Below are positions 9,443-19,237 of a stretch of DNA of 64,000 nucleotides, piece by piece. Every line of letters begins with the position of its first letter. Position 1 is the stretch's first letter. The position numbers were made by a program, and so were the translations under genes. The DNA comes from Nitrospira sp. (lineage in GTDB: Bacteria > Nitrospirota > Nitrospiria > Nitrospirales > Nitrospiraceae): assembly GCA_020697375.1 (NCBI GenBank), contig JAJFBJ010000003.1, forward strand, positions 1 to 64,000, given 5' to 3'. The notes under the pieces were generated by a model. That model was not told the origin of the DNA. It saw only the letters and a program-made list of their open reading frames with translations, and ran no database searches.

Positions 9443-9814
9443 ATGAAATGGCGTTTCCTCATACTCAGTCTTGCATGTCTCTCGATGGCTTGGCCTACCT
9501 CAGCGATTCCACCGGCAGCTCACGTCATGATGGACAGCGGTTCGCCCTATTACGTGCCCGCTGCCGTCACCATGGCTGTCGGCGCCGCCATTCGGTGGGA
9601 TAATCCGACCCCGACCCACCATACCGTGACCCATGATGGATGTTTTGAAGACAGCGGCCGGTGCGCATTCGATTCCGGCGCCGTCGAACCGGGCGGAGCC
9701 TATACGATTCCCAGCCTGCAGCCAGGCCGTTACCCCTATCAATGCCGCATCCATCCTATTATGCGCGGGATTATTATTGTGACCGATTCCACGCTGCTTC
9801 CCTCCCAAACCTGA
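9443..9814 (+). CDS. Periplasmic plastocyanin-like cupredoxin
   Basis: This is a 123-residue blue-copper-type protein. A signal peptide (MKWRFLILSLACLSMAWPTSA) is followed by a single cupredoxin domain. Predicted type-1 copper ligands are the histidine in PTHHTVTHDG and the Cys, His and Met in YQCRIHPIMRG, with the typical short C-x2-H-x2-M spacing near the C-terminus. Such proteins shuttle electrons in the periplasm, and Nitrospira genomes hold several small copper proteins. The frame is open from 9404, but the ATG at 9443 places the signal peptide correctly. It is monocistronic. The redox partner is not indicated by its neighbours. Confidence 0.85.
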   Translation: MKWRFLILSLACLSMAWPTSAIPPAAHVMMDSGSPYYVPAAVTMAVGAAIRWDNPTPTHHTVTHDGCFEDSGRCAFDSGAVEPGGAYTIPSLQPGRYPYQCRIHPIMRGIIIVTDSTLLPSQT

Positions 9815-10094
9815 GTAAACGTAAAAAACGTGCGACGTCGTCTTGGCAGGGTTAGACTCAGCCCAATGACGGAGATTGCCGGAATCTGCTTGAGTTAACT
9901 CTGAGCCCCGTCTAGAGGGTCCTTTTCTGGACATCCTGCGTCCTCTGTGAATACCATTCGAACCAGCATGCTACTGGGTTGAGCAGAGCCTCCAAATGGA
10001 GTTACACCGACTGCTCGTCACCCGTCCACATCAAGCCCTTGCAGGTCGGCGCCGAGCTCGTGTAGGCTGCGGTTTCTGTTGCGAATCGCCACCT

Positions 10095-11585
10095 ATGAAA
10101 GCTGCCGCAGCCATTCAAGAGCCCCTCAGCCTGAGCGGCGACGTCCTCAACCTGCTCGCCTGGCGTATTCCCGATCTTGTTGCCTACCAACATGCCTTCG
10201 ACGAATGGTGGCTGGCCCCGCTCGACGACGACTTCCCGCTCGTCCGGCTGAACGAAGTCGGGATCGAGATGCTGACCTCGATGAATGGCCACATCACTGT
10301 CGGCGCCCTGCTGGAAAAATACGGCGCCAAGATCTGCGGACCCGACGGCCAACCCGGCGCCTGGCACCTTGAGCGCTGGTCGATTCCCAACTATTCGCTT
10401 TGCTACTTCGGCACCGAGCCGCCAGGCGGCCACCGGCACAAGGCCAAATGGGATCTATTGCTGCAACAGATCCGAGAGAGTTGGTCCGGACAACAGGACT
10501 TCGAAGGCGAGGAACACCTCGAAGACTTCCACGTCCATGAGCTGAGGGAAAGCGACCTGGAAGACGGGCACTTCGACCTGATCGAAACCACCGTGTCGCA
10601 CCTCTTTCGCGAGCCCTGCGAGGCGTTGAATGGTACCACCTATGGGCGCCTCCTCATGCGCCAGCTGCGCCGCCTGGGCTGGTTCAAACCGAAACCCAAG
10701 GTCATCGTCGAGATCGGCGGCGGCCTCGGCTACGTCGCCCGCGAATTGGGACAAGAACTGCTGCCGTTCGAGAAACAAGGGATTCAATACATCTCGCTGG
10801 ATGTGACCCGCCCGTTCCTACAGCTCCAGGCCAAGCGCGCCAAGGCCGGCGGCTGGACCGGCACCGGCACCCATGCCAACGGCGAGTGCCTGCCCTTCAA
10901 GGACAACTCGATCGATCTCATTATCGACAATGAGAACATGGCGGACATGACACCCGTCAAACTGACCCGCAAGGAACTCACGGAGGGGCGCGGAGAGACG
11001 CCTCAACATCAAGAAGCCCTGGACTGGATCAGACGGCTCCGCCTTCCGCTAGAAAAGGACCTTCCCGAGGAAGTCATCTTTAACTTGGGGCCGATGCGAT
11101 TTGTCGCAGAAGTGTGGCGAGTCCTCAAGCCGGGCGGTCGCGCGTTCCTCACTGAGTTTGGAATCGAGGACGGCTGGCCCGCTTCAGTGAAGCTGCCGCA
11201 TCACACTGAGTATGAAGTGCAGTACAGCCACTTGCGGCAGGCCGTGCGCTGGCTCGGCTTTCAAGAGCGCTATCTCTCGCTCCCGCAATTCTTGCAGATC
11301 AAACCTGACACAAAAGTGCTCTGCACCGGGGCGGCCTATACGATCCAGCGCTTCTGCGAGGGACTGGGAAAGAGCTTTGCGGTGCGGGCCTATACGGAAA
11401 GCGAACTCACCAAGACCTTGGGCGAGATGCTTCCCAAACTGCAAGGCTGCCACTACCACGACATTGCTGACTCGGCCTGGTTCGGCCTCCTCGACTTCAA
11501 AGTGCTGCTGTTGGAAAAACCAGGCGGCACGCCCCAAGCGACCTTCACGGAACAAAAAGGCTTTCGCTGGTATTCGCAGCGGTAA
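10095..11585 (+). CDS. SAM-dependent methyltransferase with N-terminal PqqD-like domain
   Basis: This protein has about 496 residues. Residues from about 25 to 85 (FPLVRLNEVGIEMLTSMNG, VGALLEKYG) resemble the PqqD fold, a peptide-recognition module. A class I methyltransferase domain follows, with the SAM-binding motif VIVEIGGGLGYVARELG and, later, VWRVLKPGGRAFLTEFG. The substrate is unknown; no radical-SAM enzyme or precursor peptide lies next to it. The open frame begins at 9996, but the first 33 residues look non-coding, so I chose the ATG at 10095. Its ribosome-binding site is weak, so the start is uncertain. Confidence 0.7.
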   Translation: MKAAAAIQEPLSLSGDVLNLLAWRIPDLVAYQHAFDEWWLAPLDDDFPLVRLNEVGIEMLTSMNGHITVGALLEKYGAKICGPDGQPGAWHLERWSIPNYSLCYFGTEPPGGHRHKAKWDLLLQQIRESWSGQQDFEGEEHLEDFHVHELRESDLEDGHFDLIETTVSHLFREPCEALNGTTYGRLLMRQLRRLGWFKPKPKVIVEIGGGLGYVARELGQELLPFEKQGIQYISLDVTRPFLQLQAKRAKAGGWTGTGTHANGECLPFKDNSIDLIIDNENMADMTPVKLTRKELTEGRGETPQHQEALDWIRRLRLPLEKDLPEEVIFNLGPMRFVAEVWRVLKPGGRAFLTEFGIEDGWPASVKLPHHTEYEVQYSHLRQAVRWLGFQERYLSLPQFLQIKPDTKVLCTGAAYTIQRFCEGLGKSFAVRAYTESELTKTLGEMLPKLQGCHYHDIADSAWFGLLDFKVLLLEKPGGTPQATFTEQKGFRWYSQR

Positions 11586-11616
11586 GAAGAGATGCAGGGC
11601 AACCAAACCGCCCTTC

Positions 11617-11662
11617 GTGCTCGCGCAACGCGCGGCCTCGGAAGGCTCCTCGTTGGACGCGC
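11617..11662 (+). repeat. Dispersed GC-rich intergenic repeat, copy 1
   Basis: A 46-base element, GTGCTCGCGCAACGCGCGGC continuing through CTCGTTGGACGCGC, is found again in opposite orientation at 30867-30911 with only about two differences. It contains self-complementary pieces (GCGC-AAC-GCGC and GGCCTC-GGAAGGC). It lies in the non-coding space after the methyltransferase gene. It resembles a REP-like dispersed element. Confidence 0.7.
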
Positions 11663-11854
11663 GCAGTGAAGGGCAGTCCGGTCACACTGTTGAGAGGGGG
11701 ATCAAGTAGAAGAGTCACTCGGTCGATGTGCGCAGTCGGGGATCAACCTGGTAACCCCCGAAGAGTTGAACGGACCAATAGACGGGGTGATTTCATAGGT
11801 TTTGGGCTAACCGCCGCACTTCAGCCGACGCCGGGGGCCAGCGGCCCGAGGGAA

Positions 11855-11873
11855 CCGCAAGCTCCGCTTGCGG
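11855..11873. other. Perfect 8-bp hairpin (CCGCAAGC / GCTTGCGG)
   Basis: An 8-bp perfect stem with a TCC loop lies just past the 3' end of the broken protease gene. It has no T-run on either side, so it is at best a weak or Rho-assisted transcript end. Confidence 0.35.
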
Positions 11874-11884
11874 CGGGGCGACTG

Positions 11885-12693
11885 CTAGTGCTTGTAGACG
11901 GCAGACCCCGGGACTGACGCCAGGAGCTCTCTGACGGCATCGGCTCTCCACACTGTCCCGATATCTGACTCTCGGTGAATGCGGCCGCTGTAGACACCGA
12001 CAAATCGGTACACCGCTCCCGGCGAGACATGCGCCACTTCTCCGTTCTCATAGTTCACGAGACCCGTTCTGTAGGCGAGCACGGGAGATCCCGACTGGCC
12101 GGTTCGACTACGGGAGTCGATCAAAACCTGAGGCAAGCCGTCGTACAAGATGCCGTACTCGGACGCTATGAACCCGGCAGCCCAGATCGCGAACTGCGCG
12201 GGGCCACGCTTTCCGAACGGAAAACCCACAACGCTGACCATCTCTGTCGGGCGCAGCGAAATCTTCTCTTGTTCGCTGATGTCGATCTGGCGAATGCAAG
12301 CCGTGGATCTACACGCAACGGTAACGCAGCAATATCCGCGCGCGGCCCGAGACGGGGATGCTCCAACCAAAGGGGCCTGTTGTCCTTGAAGAGTGACTGA
12401 GTCACTTCAATGATAGTGTCCACACCATTCTTCTTCTCCACGCCGTTGTGGTAAATGGTAACCCTGTAAGGCACTCCTGCGGTTGGAGAGAGCGGCTGGT
12501 TCGTGAGGTTGTCGCGTCCGGTGACGCAGTGCCTGCAAGTGATCAGAATGGGCCCGATCGGTGAGCCGGCAATAAAGCCTGCGCAGTAGACAGCGCCGTC
12601 TCCCCGACGAGAAACCGGAGGAACTATGCTACGGCCGATGGCAGCTCGATAGTATGCGCCTGTAGCGTAGCTTAGCCTCCATAGCGATTCTAA
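11885..12693 (-). pseudogene. Trypsin-like serine protease, frameshifted
   Basis: The minus strand encodes the three catalytic regions of a trypsin-like protease in two reading frames. The first frame holds the histidine (LITCRHCVTGRD) and the aspartate (RADIAALPLRVDPRLAF). The second frame holds the serine motif (RTGQSGSPVLAYR) and runs to 11885. The switch must occur near 12290-12300, where ...RLAF should join RQIDISEQEKISLRPTE, and one base more or less would restore the frame. No convincing start codon or signal peptide remains in the open region below 12693. Either the gene is decaying or the sequence has a one-base error; the lack of a start favours decay. Confidence 0.65.
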
Positions 12694-12990
12694 CTATTAA
12701 GTCTGCTGCGGCCAACCCATGCAGCAGAGCACGGAAGCCTGAGCACTCCATTGGAAGGGAAGCCTACTTGCACATCCAACACGTATTCAAGATTCGTTCT
12801 GTTTCGCCTACCGGGATAGACTGGAAACTCGCAGTCTATCCGGCTATCAGTCCGCAGCATATCCCGGACCGTCAATTGCAATCAAAGGCGTGCCTGCCGG
12901 ACTGTCTGCACCATGTCCGGGAGCAAACAAAGGACCAAATGAATGAGGGTCGGTCTTGCAACAACACATTGTGTGAGCCAAACCAGGGCT
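12694..12990. other. Intergenic gap
   Basis: About 300 bases between the protease pseudogene and ppx/gppA. The short frames present have no recognisable content. Confidence 0.45.
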
Positions 12991-13965
12991 TCACCGCTCT
13001 GCGATTCGCGTCGCCAGATCAATCAGCACTCCCTCTCTCAACCCCAAATCACTGACCAGGCATTCAGACATCCCTAGCGTCTCCATCGCAGTTCGCAGAA
13101 TGATCGCGCCGGCGGCAATGACTTCTTCCCGGCCTCGCTCTAACCCCGGCATGCCTTCTCGCTGAGCTTTCGATTTGCTCAGGAGCTGCTCTTCCAACGC
13201 TTTGACCGATTCCAGCTTCAAAACATAATTGTGTATTCTGACCGGTTCATAGACCGATAGTTGCTGAGCCATTGAGGCCAGTGACGTGACTGCTCCCGCC
13301 GTGCCGACAAAGGTAAGCCCGTTCGGCAGCTGCAAGTCTCCTATCGCAATTCTGGACTCGTTTCGCACCCATTCACGAGCTTGCTGTATTTCTTCGGCAG
13401 TCGGCGGGTCGTGCTGCATCGTCCGCTCGCTCAACCGCACGACCCCGATGTCGATCGAGCGTGCCAGCGTCGGCCGGCCAGGTTGACCCAGAATAAACTC
13501 CGTGCTCCCGCCGCCGATATCCAGCGCCAGTAGGTCGGTCACGCCTGGAGGCAGGCCGGAGCGGATACCCAGCATGGTGCGGCGCGCTTCCTCTTCCCCA
13601 GTAATAAGTTCAACGTCAAACCCTGCTTCACGCTTCACCAGGATCACAAATTCCTCACGGTTCCTGGCATCGCGCACCGCACTCGTCGCCACCGCTGTTG
13701 ACGCCTCAACATGATAGTTGTCGATTATCTGGCGCCATTCCTTCAGCGTTCCAATTACCCGTTCCATGGCGTCCGCATGTAGCAAATGATCCCGATCGAC
13801 CCCTTGCCCTAGACGAAGGATGCGACGTTCGGATCGACGTTCTCGCAGCCGCCCAGAGGAGGTAAACTCCGCAATGAGCAATCGACAGGTCAAGGTGCCG
13901 ATATCGATACCGGCAAGAATTCTCGGCGACGGAGTCGGCGAGGCGGTCACTGATTTGTTCCTCAT
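12991..13965 (-). CDS. Ppx/GppA family exopolyphosphatase / pppGpp phosphohydrolase
   Basis: This 324-residue enzyme of the sugar-kinase/actin-fold superfamily removes terminal phosphate from polyphosphate or converts pppGpp to ppGpp. Visible motifs are the phosphate-1 loop (GIDIGTLTCRLLIAEF), STAVATSAVRDARNR, the phosphate-2 loop (LLALDIGGGSTEFIL) and GTAGAVTSLA. It is the short form with only the catalytic two-domain core. The longer E. coli enzymes carry an extra C-terminal HD-type region, so I cannot say which substrate is preferred. Its start overlaps the end of the preceding coiled-coil gene by four bases (ATGA), which indicates translational coupling. Confidence 0.9.
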   Translation of the reverse strand: MRNKSVTASPTPSPRILAGIDIGTLTCRLLIAEFTSSGRLRERRSERRILRLGQGVDRDHLLHADAMERVIGTLKEWRQIIDNYHVEASTAVATSAVRDARNREEFVILVKREAGFDVELITGEEEARRTMLGIRSGLPPGVTDLLALDIGGGSTEFILGQPGRPTLARSIDIGVVRLSERTMQHDPPTAEEIQQAREWVRNESRIAIGDLQLPNGLTFVGTAGAVTSLASMAQQLSVYEPVRIHNYVLKLESVKALEEQLLSKSKAQREGMPGLERGREEVIAAGAIILRTAMETLGMSECLVSDLGLREGVLIDLATRIAER

Positions 13966-14288
13966 TCCCCTTCTGCAGTGATATCGTTCATTTCCAACAG
14001 CAGTTTTGTTCGCTCGTCCTGGAGCGTCCGCACCTGTTGCAACATGCGGGCGATGTCTGAATCGAACAGGATGCGGTCGGCCGCTTCACCGCGATCGTGC
14101 AGTTCGATGGTTCGCTCGCCGATGTCGCCGTGAAGGTCGTCAAGCTGCTGATCGACCTTGCGCAGGTCCAGACGATACCGCAACAATTCACCTTCTTCCA
14201 ATGCGCGCGTGGCAGCCTTCGCCGTGCCGTGCCGCAAGGTCACCCAGCCGGCGCGCAAATCATGACTCAGGCGTTGAAGCAGTCCCAT
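13962..14288 (-). CDS. Small coiled-coil protein coupled to ppx/gppA
   Basis: This 108-residue, highly charged, mostly helical protein contains a heptad-like stretch (LLRYRLDLRKVDQQLDDLHGD, MLQQVRTLQDERTKLLLEM). I recognise no domain. It lies between recG (32 bases upstream on the same strand) and ppx/gppA, whose start codon overlaps its stop codon. It is probably one operon with them. Its function is unknown; it may be a partner of the phosphatase. Confidence 0.65.
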   Translation of the reverse strand: MGLLQRLSHDLRAGWVTLRHGTAKAATRALEEGELLRYRLDLRKVDQQLDDLHGDIGERTIELHDRGEAADRILFDSDIARMLQQVRTLQDERTKLLLEMNDITAEGE

Positions 14289-14320
14289 GTGTCAGCTCCG
14301 AACCGGCAAGTCTCACCTGC

Positions 14321-16888
14321 TTAGCTCACATCTCCCAGCGTCAATTTAGCTTGCCAGCGCCGGAGCATCGCCGCCTTGAATGTCTGGTGCTGAGGCAACG
14401 TCAGGCTCGGATCCTGTTCTAGGAGGATATAGGCTTCTCGTCTGGCCTGCTCCAATAGATCGGCGTCACGCAGCAGATCGGCGGCTCGAAACTCCGGCAC
14501 ACCCCACTGCCGCAGCCCTAGAAACTCTCCCGGGCCCCTGATCCGGAGATCTTCCTCGGCAATGACGAACCCATCGTTGGACTTGACGAGCGCGTCTAGC
14601 CGCTGTTGCGCATGCGAAACATTTTGCTGTGGCCTTCCGTGAGGGCTGACTCGCGCCTTCGACTCTCGCGCAAGGTACGAAGCCATCAGCAGACAGAGCG
14701 ATTGGTGAGCGCCCCGACCGACACGCCCTCGTAGTTGGTGCAACTGCGCTAACCCAAACCGTTCGGCATGCTCAATGACCATCACCGTCGCATTCGAGAC
14801 ATCTACCCCCACCTCGATGACGGTGGTCGCCACGAGAATCTGGATCGTCCCGTTCTTAAAGGCCGACATTGTCCGCTCTTTCTCAGTCGTCGTAAGCCTC
14901 CCATGGAGCAATCCAACCCGCGCATGAGGGAATATGTCCTGCTGCAGGTGTTCCGCACCTTGAATCGCCGCCTTCAGATCGATCTTCTCAGACTCCTCAA
15001 CAAGCGGGTAGACGATATAGGCCTGGCGCCCGGCCTTCAACTCGTCTCTTACTATCTGCCAGGCCTTGTGCCGTTGTCCTTCACTATAGAGCCACGTCCG
15101 TACCGGTTTACGGCCCGGCGGCAACATGTCGATCACGGACACATCCAAATCTCCATAAACAGTCATCGCCAAGGTACGCGGAATGGGCGTGGCCGTCATC
15201 ACCAGCATGTCCGGTCGATAGCCCTTGTCGAGCAGCGTCTTTCGCTGCAGCACACCGAATTTGTGCTGTTCATCGACAATCACCAGCCCAAGCTTGGCGA
15301 ACTGCACCCTTTTTTGAATCAACGAATGGGTTCCGATAGCAACCTGCGCCGTGCCCGCCTCCAGCTGCTTCAGTATGGCATTCCGCTCCTTCGCTTTGCC
15401 GCCGCTCGTAAGGAGCACCGCCTTCAGACCCACCGCTTCCAGCAGCGGTTTGAGGTTCAGATAATGCTGTTCCGCCAGAATTTCAGTCGGGACCATCAGA
15501 GCTGTTTGGCAGCCTGACCCGCAAGCCATGACCAAGGCATGGAGCGCCACGATTGTCTTCCCGGACCCGACATCACCCTGCATCAGTCGATTCATCGGCC
15601 GCGGGGCCACCATGTCGGCCCGGATCTCGCGAAACACGCGCTCCTGGGCAAGCGTGAGCCTGAAGGGCAACACCTGCGTGAGTTGTTTCAACTCAGTGAC
15701 GTGGGGATTGAACCGGAACGGTTTGCATTCTTCTTTCGTCTCCCGCTGACGCAACACCATGGCCATCTGTAACAGAAATAGCTCTTCGAAGGCCAACCGG
15801 CGATGTGCCGCCGTGATGCCGTGGTTGAGGGCGGAAAGACTCGTGTTGGGCGGCGGATAATGCACTTGGTGGATCGCGTCAGTGATAGGCGGCAACCGCT
15901 GGCGCGCGCGCACGGACAGCGGCATTGTTTCTTCCATTTCAGCCCCAAACTCCGCCAGCAGTCCATGGATCAGAACGCGCATATGGCGCGATGTCCATCC
16001 CTTGGTCTCATGATAGATGGGTACGATCCGCCCCACATGGAGTAACTCATCGTCTCCGCCGTTCAACACTTCGAATTGTGCCGCTTCCAAGCGCACATCC
16101 ATCCATCCCCGCCGACCGGCCATCACGCGCCCGGCCATCATGACCCGCACCCCTTCTTTAAAGACTTCTTCCAAATAGGGCTGATTGAAAAATACGGCAT
16201 GCACGGTTCCGGTACTGTCCTGAACGGCCACATTGAGGATCGACAGTCTACGAAACCGCGCACGAGTCGCCTCTGCCTGGACAATCATGCCGCAGATTGT
16301 CTGGGCGGCGCCGGGAACGAGTTTAGCCACCGGTGTGACGACCGAGCGGTCCTCATATCGCCAGGGCAACGTCCAGAGGGCCTGCTCAATTGTGCAGATT
16401 CCAAGTCGCTTGAGCAGGAAAGTTCGTTTGGGACCAACACCTTTCGCAAACTGAACCGGCAGTTCCCACAGGGGTCGTGGCGGCCCAGAGTGCACCGTTC
16501 GCGGCGAAGGCTGTCCTTCATGGGCGGGAACATCCGGCGGATGAATCACTCTCTCGCACGCCTGCAGGCGGCGTAGAAGAACAAGCGCTCGTGCGAGCCG
16601 ATCTTGCTGTTCAACGGGAGTCAGCCGCGTGTGGAAATCGACAAACATGCTGCGGAGCGACAGCAGTTCGGTTTCGAGCATCCGGGGATACACTCGTTCC
16701 GCGAGCGCTCCGATCACCTGCTCCGACACGAAATGATCGAGGTTTCTGACGGTCGACAGATGAGCATAGGCATCGCGGCAGGCAAATTCAATCGGTCTGG
16801 TCACACGTTGAAGAAAAGCCTGGAAAGGATCGCGAGAATCGGAGAGATCAGGACGTGGCATCCTGAAGCGGGATCGTACCACAGCCAT
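14321..16888 (-). CDS. recG: ATP-dependent DNA helicase RecG
   Basis: RecG remodels stalled replication forks and branched DNA. At 855 residues it is longer than the usual roughly 690 because of an N-terminal extension of about 150 residues before the wedge domain (LPVQFAKGVGPKRTFLLKRLGI). Such extensions are known in some non-proteobacterial RecG proteins. Helicase motifs are clear: Walker A in MQGDVGSGKTIVALHAL, DEQH box in LVIVDEQHKFGVLQR, motif III in VMTATPIPRTLAMT and motif VI in QLRGRVGRG. Met9 is an alternative start. Confidence 0.95.
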   Translation of the reverse strand: MAVVRSRFRMPRPDLSDSRDPFQAFLQRVTRPIEFACRDAYAHLSTVRNLDHFVSEQVIGALAERVYPRMLETELLSLRSMFVDFHTRLTPVEQQDRLARALVLLRRLQACERVIHPPDVPAHEGQPSPRTVHSGPPRPLWELPVQFAKGVGPKRTFLLKRLGICTIEQALWTLPWRYEDRSVVTPVAKLVPGAAQTICGMIVQAEATRARFRRLSILNVAVQDSTGTVHAVFFNQPYLEEVFKEGVRVMMAGRVMAGRRGWMDVRLEAAQFEVLNGGDDELLHVGRIVPIYHETKGWTSRHMRVLIHGLLAEFGAEMEETMPLSVRARQRLPPITDAIHQVHYPPPNTSLSALNHGITAAHRRLAFEELFLLQMAMVLRQRETKEECKPFRFNPHVTELKQLTQVLPFRLTLAQERVFREIRADMVAPRPMNRLMQGDVGSGKTIVALHALVMACGSGCQTALMVPTEILAEQHYLNLKPLLEAVGLKAVLLTSGGKAKERNAILKQLEAGTAQVAIGTHSLIQKRVQFAKLGLVIVDEQHKFGVLQRKTLLDKGYRPDMLVMTATPIPRTLAMTVYGDLDVSVIDMLPPGRKPVRTWLYSEGQRHKAWQIVRDELKAGRQAYIVYPLVEESEKIDLKAAIQGAEHLQQDIFPHARVGLLHGRLTTTEKERTMSAFKNGTIQILVATTVIEVGVDVSNATVMVIEHAERFGLAQLHQLRGRVGRGAHQSLCLLMASYLARESKARVSPHGRPQQNVSHAQQRLDALVKSNDGFVIAEEDLRIRGPGEFLGLRQWGVPEFRAADLLRDADLLEQARREAYILLEQDPSLTLPQHQTFKAAMLRRWQAKLTLGDVS

Positions 16889-17023
16889 GCTCTCTGCTCA
16901 ACGAGGATCCCTTTCGCCCAAATCTAGCCGCGAGGGAAGTCCGGGCTAGATTTGTGACTTCCCTTGGTGCACTTCAGACACGATGTTAGAGTGATTTTGC
17001 GTAGGACGCACAGAAGAAAATCC

Positions 17024-18490
17024 ATGTATCGCCGCAACATCAAGCATATTATTGCCCCGCTCGCTGTCCTGATCGGCATCTTCATTTTCTATCAGGCCTG
17101 GTTGAAGCCGAATTATTTTCATGAGACGCCGCCTCTTCCTGCGGAGGTCATACTCGAGGACATGCCTTCTGGGTCTTTAGCTCCTGCTCCGCATCAGGGG
17201 GATGTCCCTGCAGAGATGAAGCTACCCCGAACGATCGATCCAATCAGCATTCCCGTGCCCAAACATTCTGAATTACTCAGCGCCATCCATGAGGAACTTG
17301 AAAAGCGCCACGCTGCCTTGGCAAAGACCAAACTTGAAGAGCTTCCATCGGCACTGCTGATGGAAGCCGCCACCAAGAGACACGTAGCCATCTTGTGGAA
17401 CAACCTCGGAATCCTTCAGGAAAAGACCGGCGGAACCGAAGCCTCGGTGAAAGCGTTTGAAAAGGCCGCTTCCCTCGACCCTCAAAACCGAGTCGCCCAT
17501 CTTAATCTCGCGAATGCCTATTGGGGTCTGCGAGACCCGGCGCTTACAGAGGATTTCCTCAGAAAAGTTCTGACGTTGGCACCGGACGAGCCGTTCCCGC
17601 ATGTGGCCCTCGCAGACTTGCTGCAAGATAAGAATCAGCTCACAGAGGCCGGCAAGCACTTGGTCCAGGCTAAGGAACGAATTAACAAGGACCCCGGACT
17701 TCAATCGTATTTGAAAGCCGTCACTGCAAAAGTGCATCACGCCGCGAAGGTGGAGGAAAAGCTATCATCCCAGGACAGCACTCACTTTACGGTCAAGTAC
17801 GATGGCGGCGATGATACTGCAACGTGGACGACCGTCCTGGATATCCTTGAAGAGGCCTATCGAGAGATCGGCCAGAAGTTCAATTTTTTCCCTTCAAAAC
17901 CGATTACCGTCGTCCTCTATACAAAAAATCAGTTTCAACTCTCAACTGGTAGTCCCAGTTGGGCTGATGGTCTATTCGATCCTGTTCTCGGACGAATTCA
18001 AATCCCGACACAGGGAGCCGCAACGAATCGAATCTGGTTGGCCAGAGTACTCCGGCACGAATTCGTCCATGCCTTGGTTCACGAGGAATTAGGAGCTTCA
18101 GGGGAGATGCCAACCTGGCTCAACGAAGGATTAGCGATGGAACTCGCCGGAGACCCGTGGCAGGAACTGAAGGGTATGATGCCGGAAAATCACATTCTGA
18201 TGCCCTTGACGGCACTTGAGGGCAGCTGGAAGAACCTGTCGGCTGAAAAGGTCGATGTGGCCTATATGGAAGCCTCTACAGCCACGCATTATTTGATTGA
18301 CCGATTCGGCATGCATAAGGTGCATGAAATGCTCGTTCATCTCAAAGCTCGCCAAACCTTCGCCGCGGCCATGCAAGACAAGCTCCTGTTGTCGTATGAC
18401 CGATTCCAGCAACAATGGGCCGACAGTGTGGGCGCCTCATTGTCCCGGTCTTATCCTATTGAGCTGCTCGAACGAATCTTCCCACAGTAG
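17024..18490 (+). CDS. Membrane-anchored TPR zinc metalloprotease (gluzincin type)
   Basis: This 488-residue protein begins with one N-terminal membrane anchor (IIAPLAVLIGIFIFYQAWL). TPR-like helices follow at about 115-230 (WNNLGILQEKTGGTEASVKAFEKAASLDP, VAHLNLANAYWGL). A C-terminal peptidase-MA-like domain carries the zinc motif HEFVH in VLRHEFVHALVHEE and a downstream glutamate in PTWLNEGLAMELAG. The active site should face the periplasm. The frame is open 60 bases further upstream, but the ATG at 17024 gives the anchor directly. Its 3' end overlaps the convergent gene by 54 bases. The substrate is unknown. Confidence 0.85.
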   Translation: MYRRNIKHIIAPLAVLIGIFIFYQAWLKPNYFHETPPLPAEVILEDMPSGSLAPAPHQGDVPAEMKLPRTIDPISIPVPKHSELLSAIHEELEKRHAALAKTKLEELPSALLMEAATKRHVAILWNNLGILQEKTGGTEASVKAFEKAASLDPQNRVAHLNLANAYWGLRDPALTEDFLRKVLTLAPDEPFPHVALADLLQDKNQLTEAGKHLVQAKERINKDPGLQSYLKAVTAKVHHAAKVEEKLSSQDSTHFTVKYDGGDDTATWTTVLDILEEAYREIGQKFNFFPSKPITVVLYTKNQFQLSTGSPSWADGLFDPVLGRIQIPTQGAATNRIWLARVLRHEFVHALVHEELGASGEMPTWLNEGLAMELAGDPWQELKGMMPENHILMPLTALEGSWKNLSAEKVDVAYMEASTATHYLIDRFGMHKVHEMLVHLKARQTFAAAMQDKLLLSYDRFQQQWADSVGASLSRSYPIELLERIFPQ

Positions 18491-19237
18491 CGTTCCTGTC
18501 GCGCGATCGTAAGTCCTCACAACCAGATCGAATACATGTCCTATGGCGGCGCTGACCTGCATTGCGTGCGGAGTGTGGAACAACACAGCACCGGATCTTG
18601 CACGCTTTCGAATGCCTGGGGCGAACTGGTCTTCCCAAACAAGGCTTCCGGTGACAGGATTCACTGCTCGCACGGAATACAGCGATTGGAGATGTTTCGG
18701 AGTGAAGTCAGAGACCTGTACCACAGAGTTGATGCTTGGAATGATTGTCGCGCCGGCTCTCGTCGTCCCCCCTTCACCAACCTTCAGCAAGTTCAATTGC
18801 CCTTCCCAGAGGAAGCGACCGTTTTCCGCGTCATACACTCTCAACATGAACGCAGACTTCCCCTTAGATCCGGTTCCCATCCCACCGGCAAAAATCCGTC
18901 CCCTGCTTCCATCATGTTTGGCGACACCCTCTTCCTTAACATTCACGTCGAATGAATCCTCCGACAAAACGTCCCCCGTGGCCGCATCATACGTACGAAT
19001 GGTGATCACCGAGGAATCAGCTGCCTGAAACCCAAATCCGGCGGCCAAAATATTTGCATGATCGCTGAGCGATCGGGCCGTTGACAGAACACCTGCTTCG
19101 GTAATGAAAAAGGCCGAGGAAGAGGGATGATACGGGGCAGCGACGAAACCGGTCGAGGCGAGCAGCATTACTAACAACAGCCAGCTCTTCAGTGCCACTG
19201 AACCAGCGATCACTTTGCAACATGTGTGTTGAGCCAC
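18437..19237 (-). CDS. Secreted beta-rich protein, PQQ-propeller-like
   Basis: From a GTG start with an excellent ribosome-binding site (AGGGAGG, five bases upstream) this protein has 266 residues. It begins with a signal peptide (SWLLLVMLLASTGFVAAP). The mature part has repeated strands of the form IRTYDAATGDVLSEDSF, LRVYDAENGRFLWEGQ, RAVNPVTGSLVWEDQF and VRTYDRATGTLLWEDSF. These resemble PQQ-type propeller blades, but there are too few for a full propeller. It could oligomerise or be a half-propeller. No enzymatic residues are evident. It faces and overlaps the metalloprotease gene. Confidence 0.65.
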   Translation of the reverse strand: MAQHTCCKVIAGSVALKSWLLLVMLLASTGFVAAPYHPSSSAFFITEAGVLSTARSLSDHANILAAGFGFQAADSSVITIRTYDAATGDVLSEDSFDVNVKEEGVAKHDGSRGRIFAGGMGTGSKGKSAFMLRVYDAENGRFLWEGQLNLLKVGEGGTTRAGATIIPSINSVVQVSDFTPKHLQSLYSVRAVNPVTGSLVWEDQFAPGIRKRARSGAVLFHTPHAMQVSAAIGHVFDLVVRTYDRATGTLLWEDSFEQLNRIRPGQ

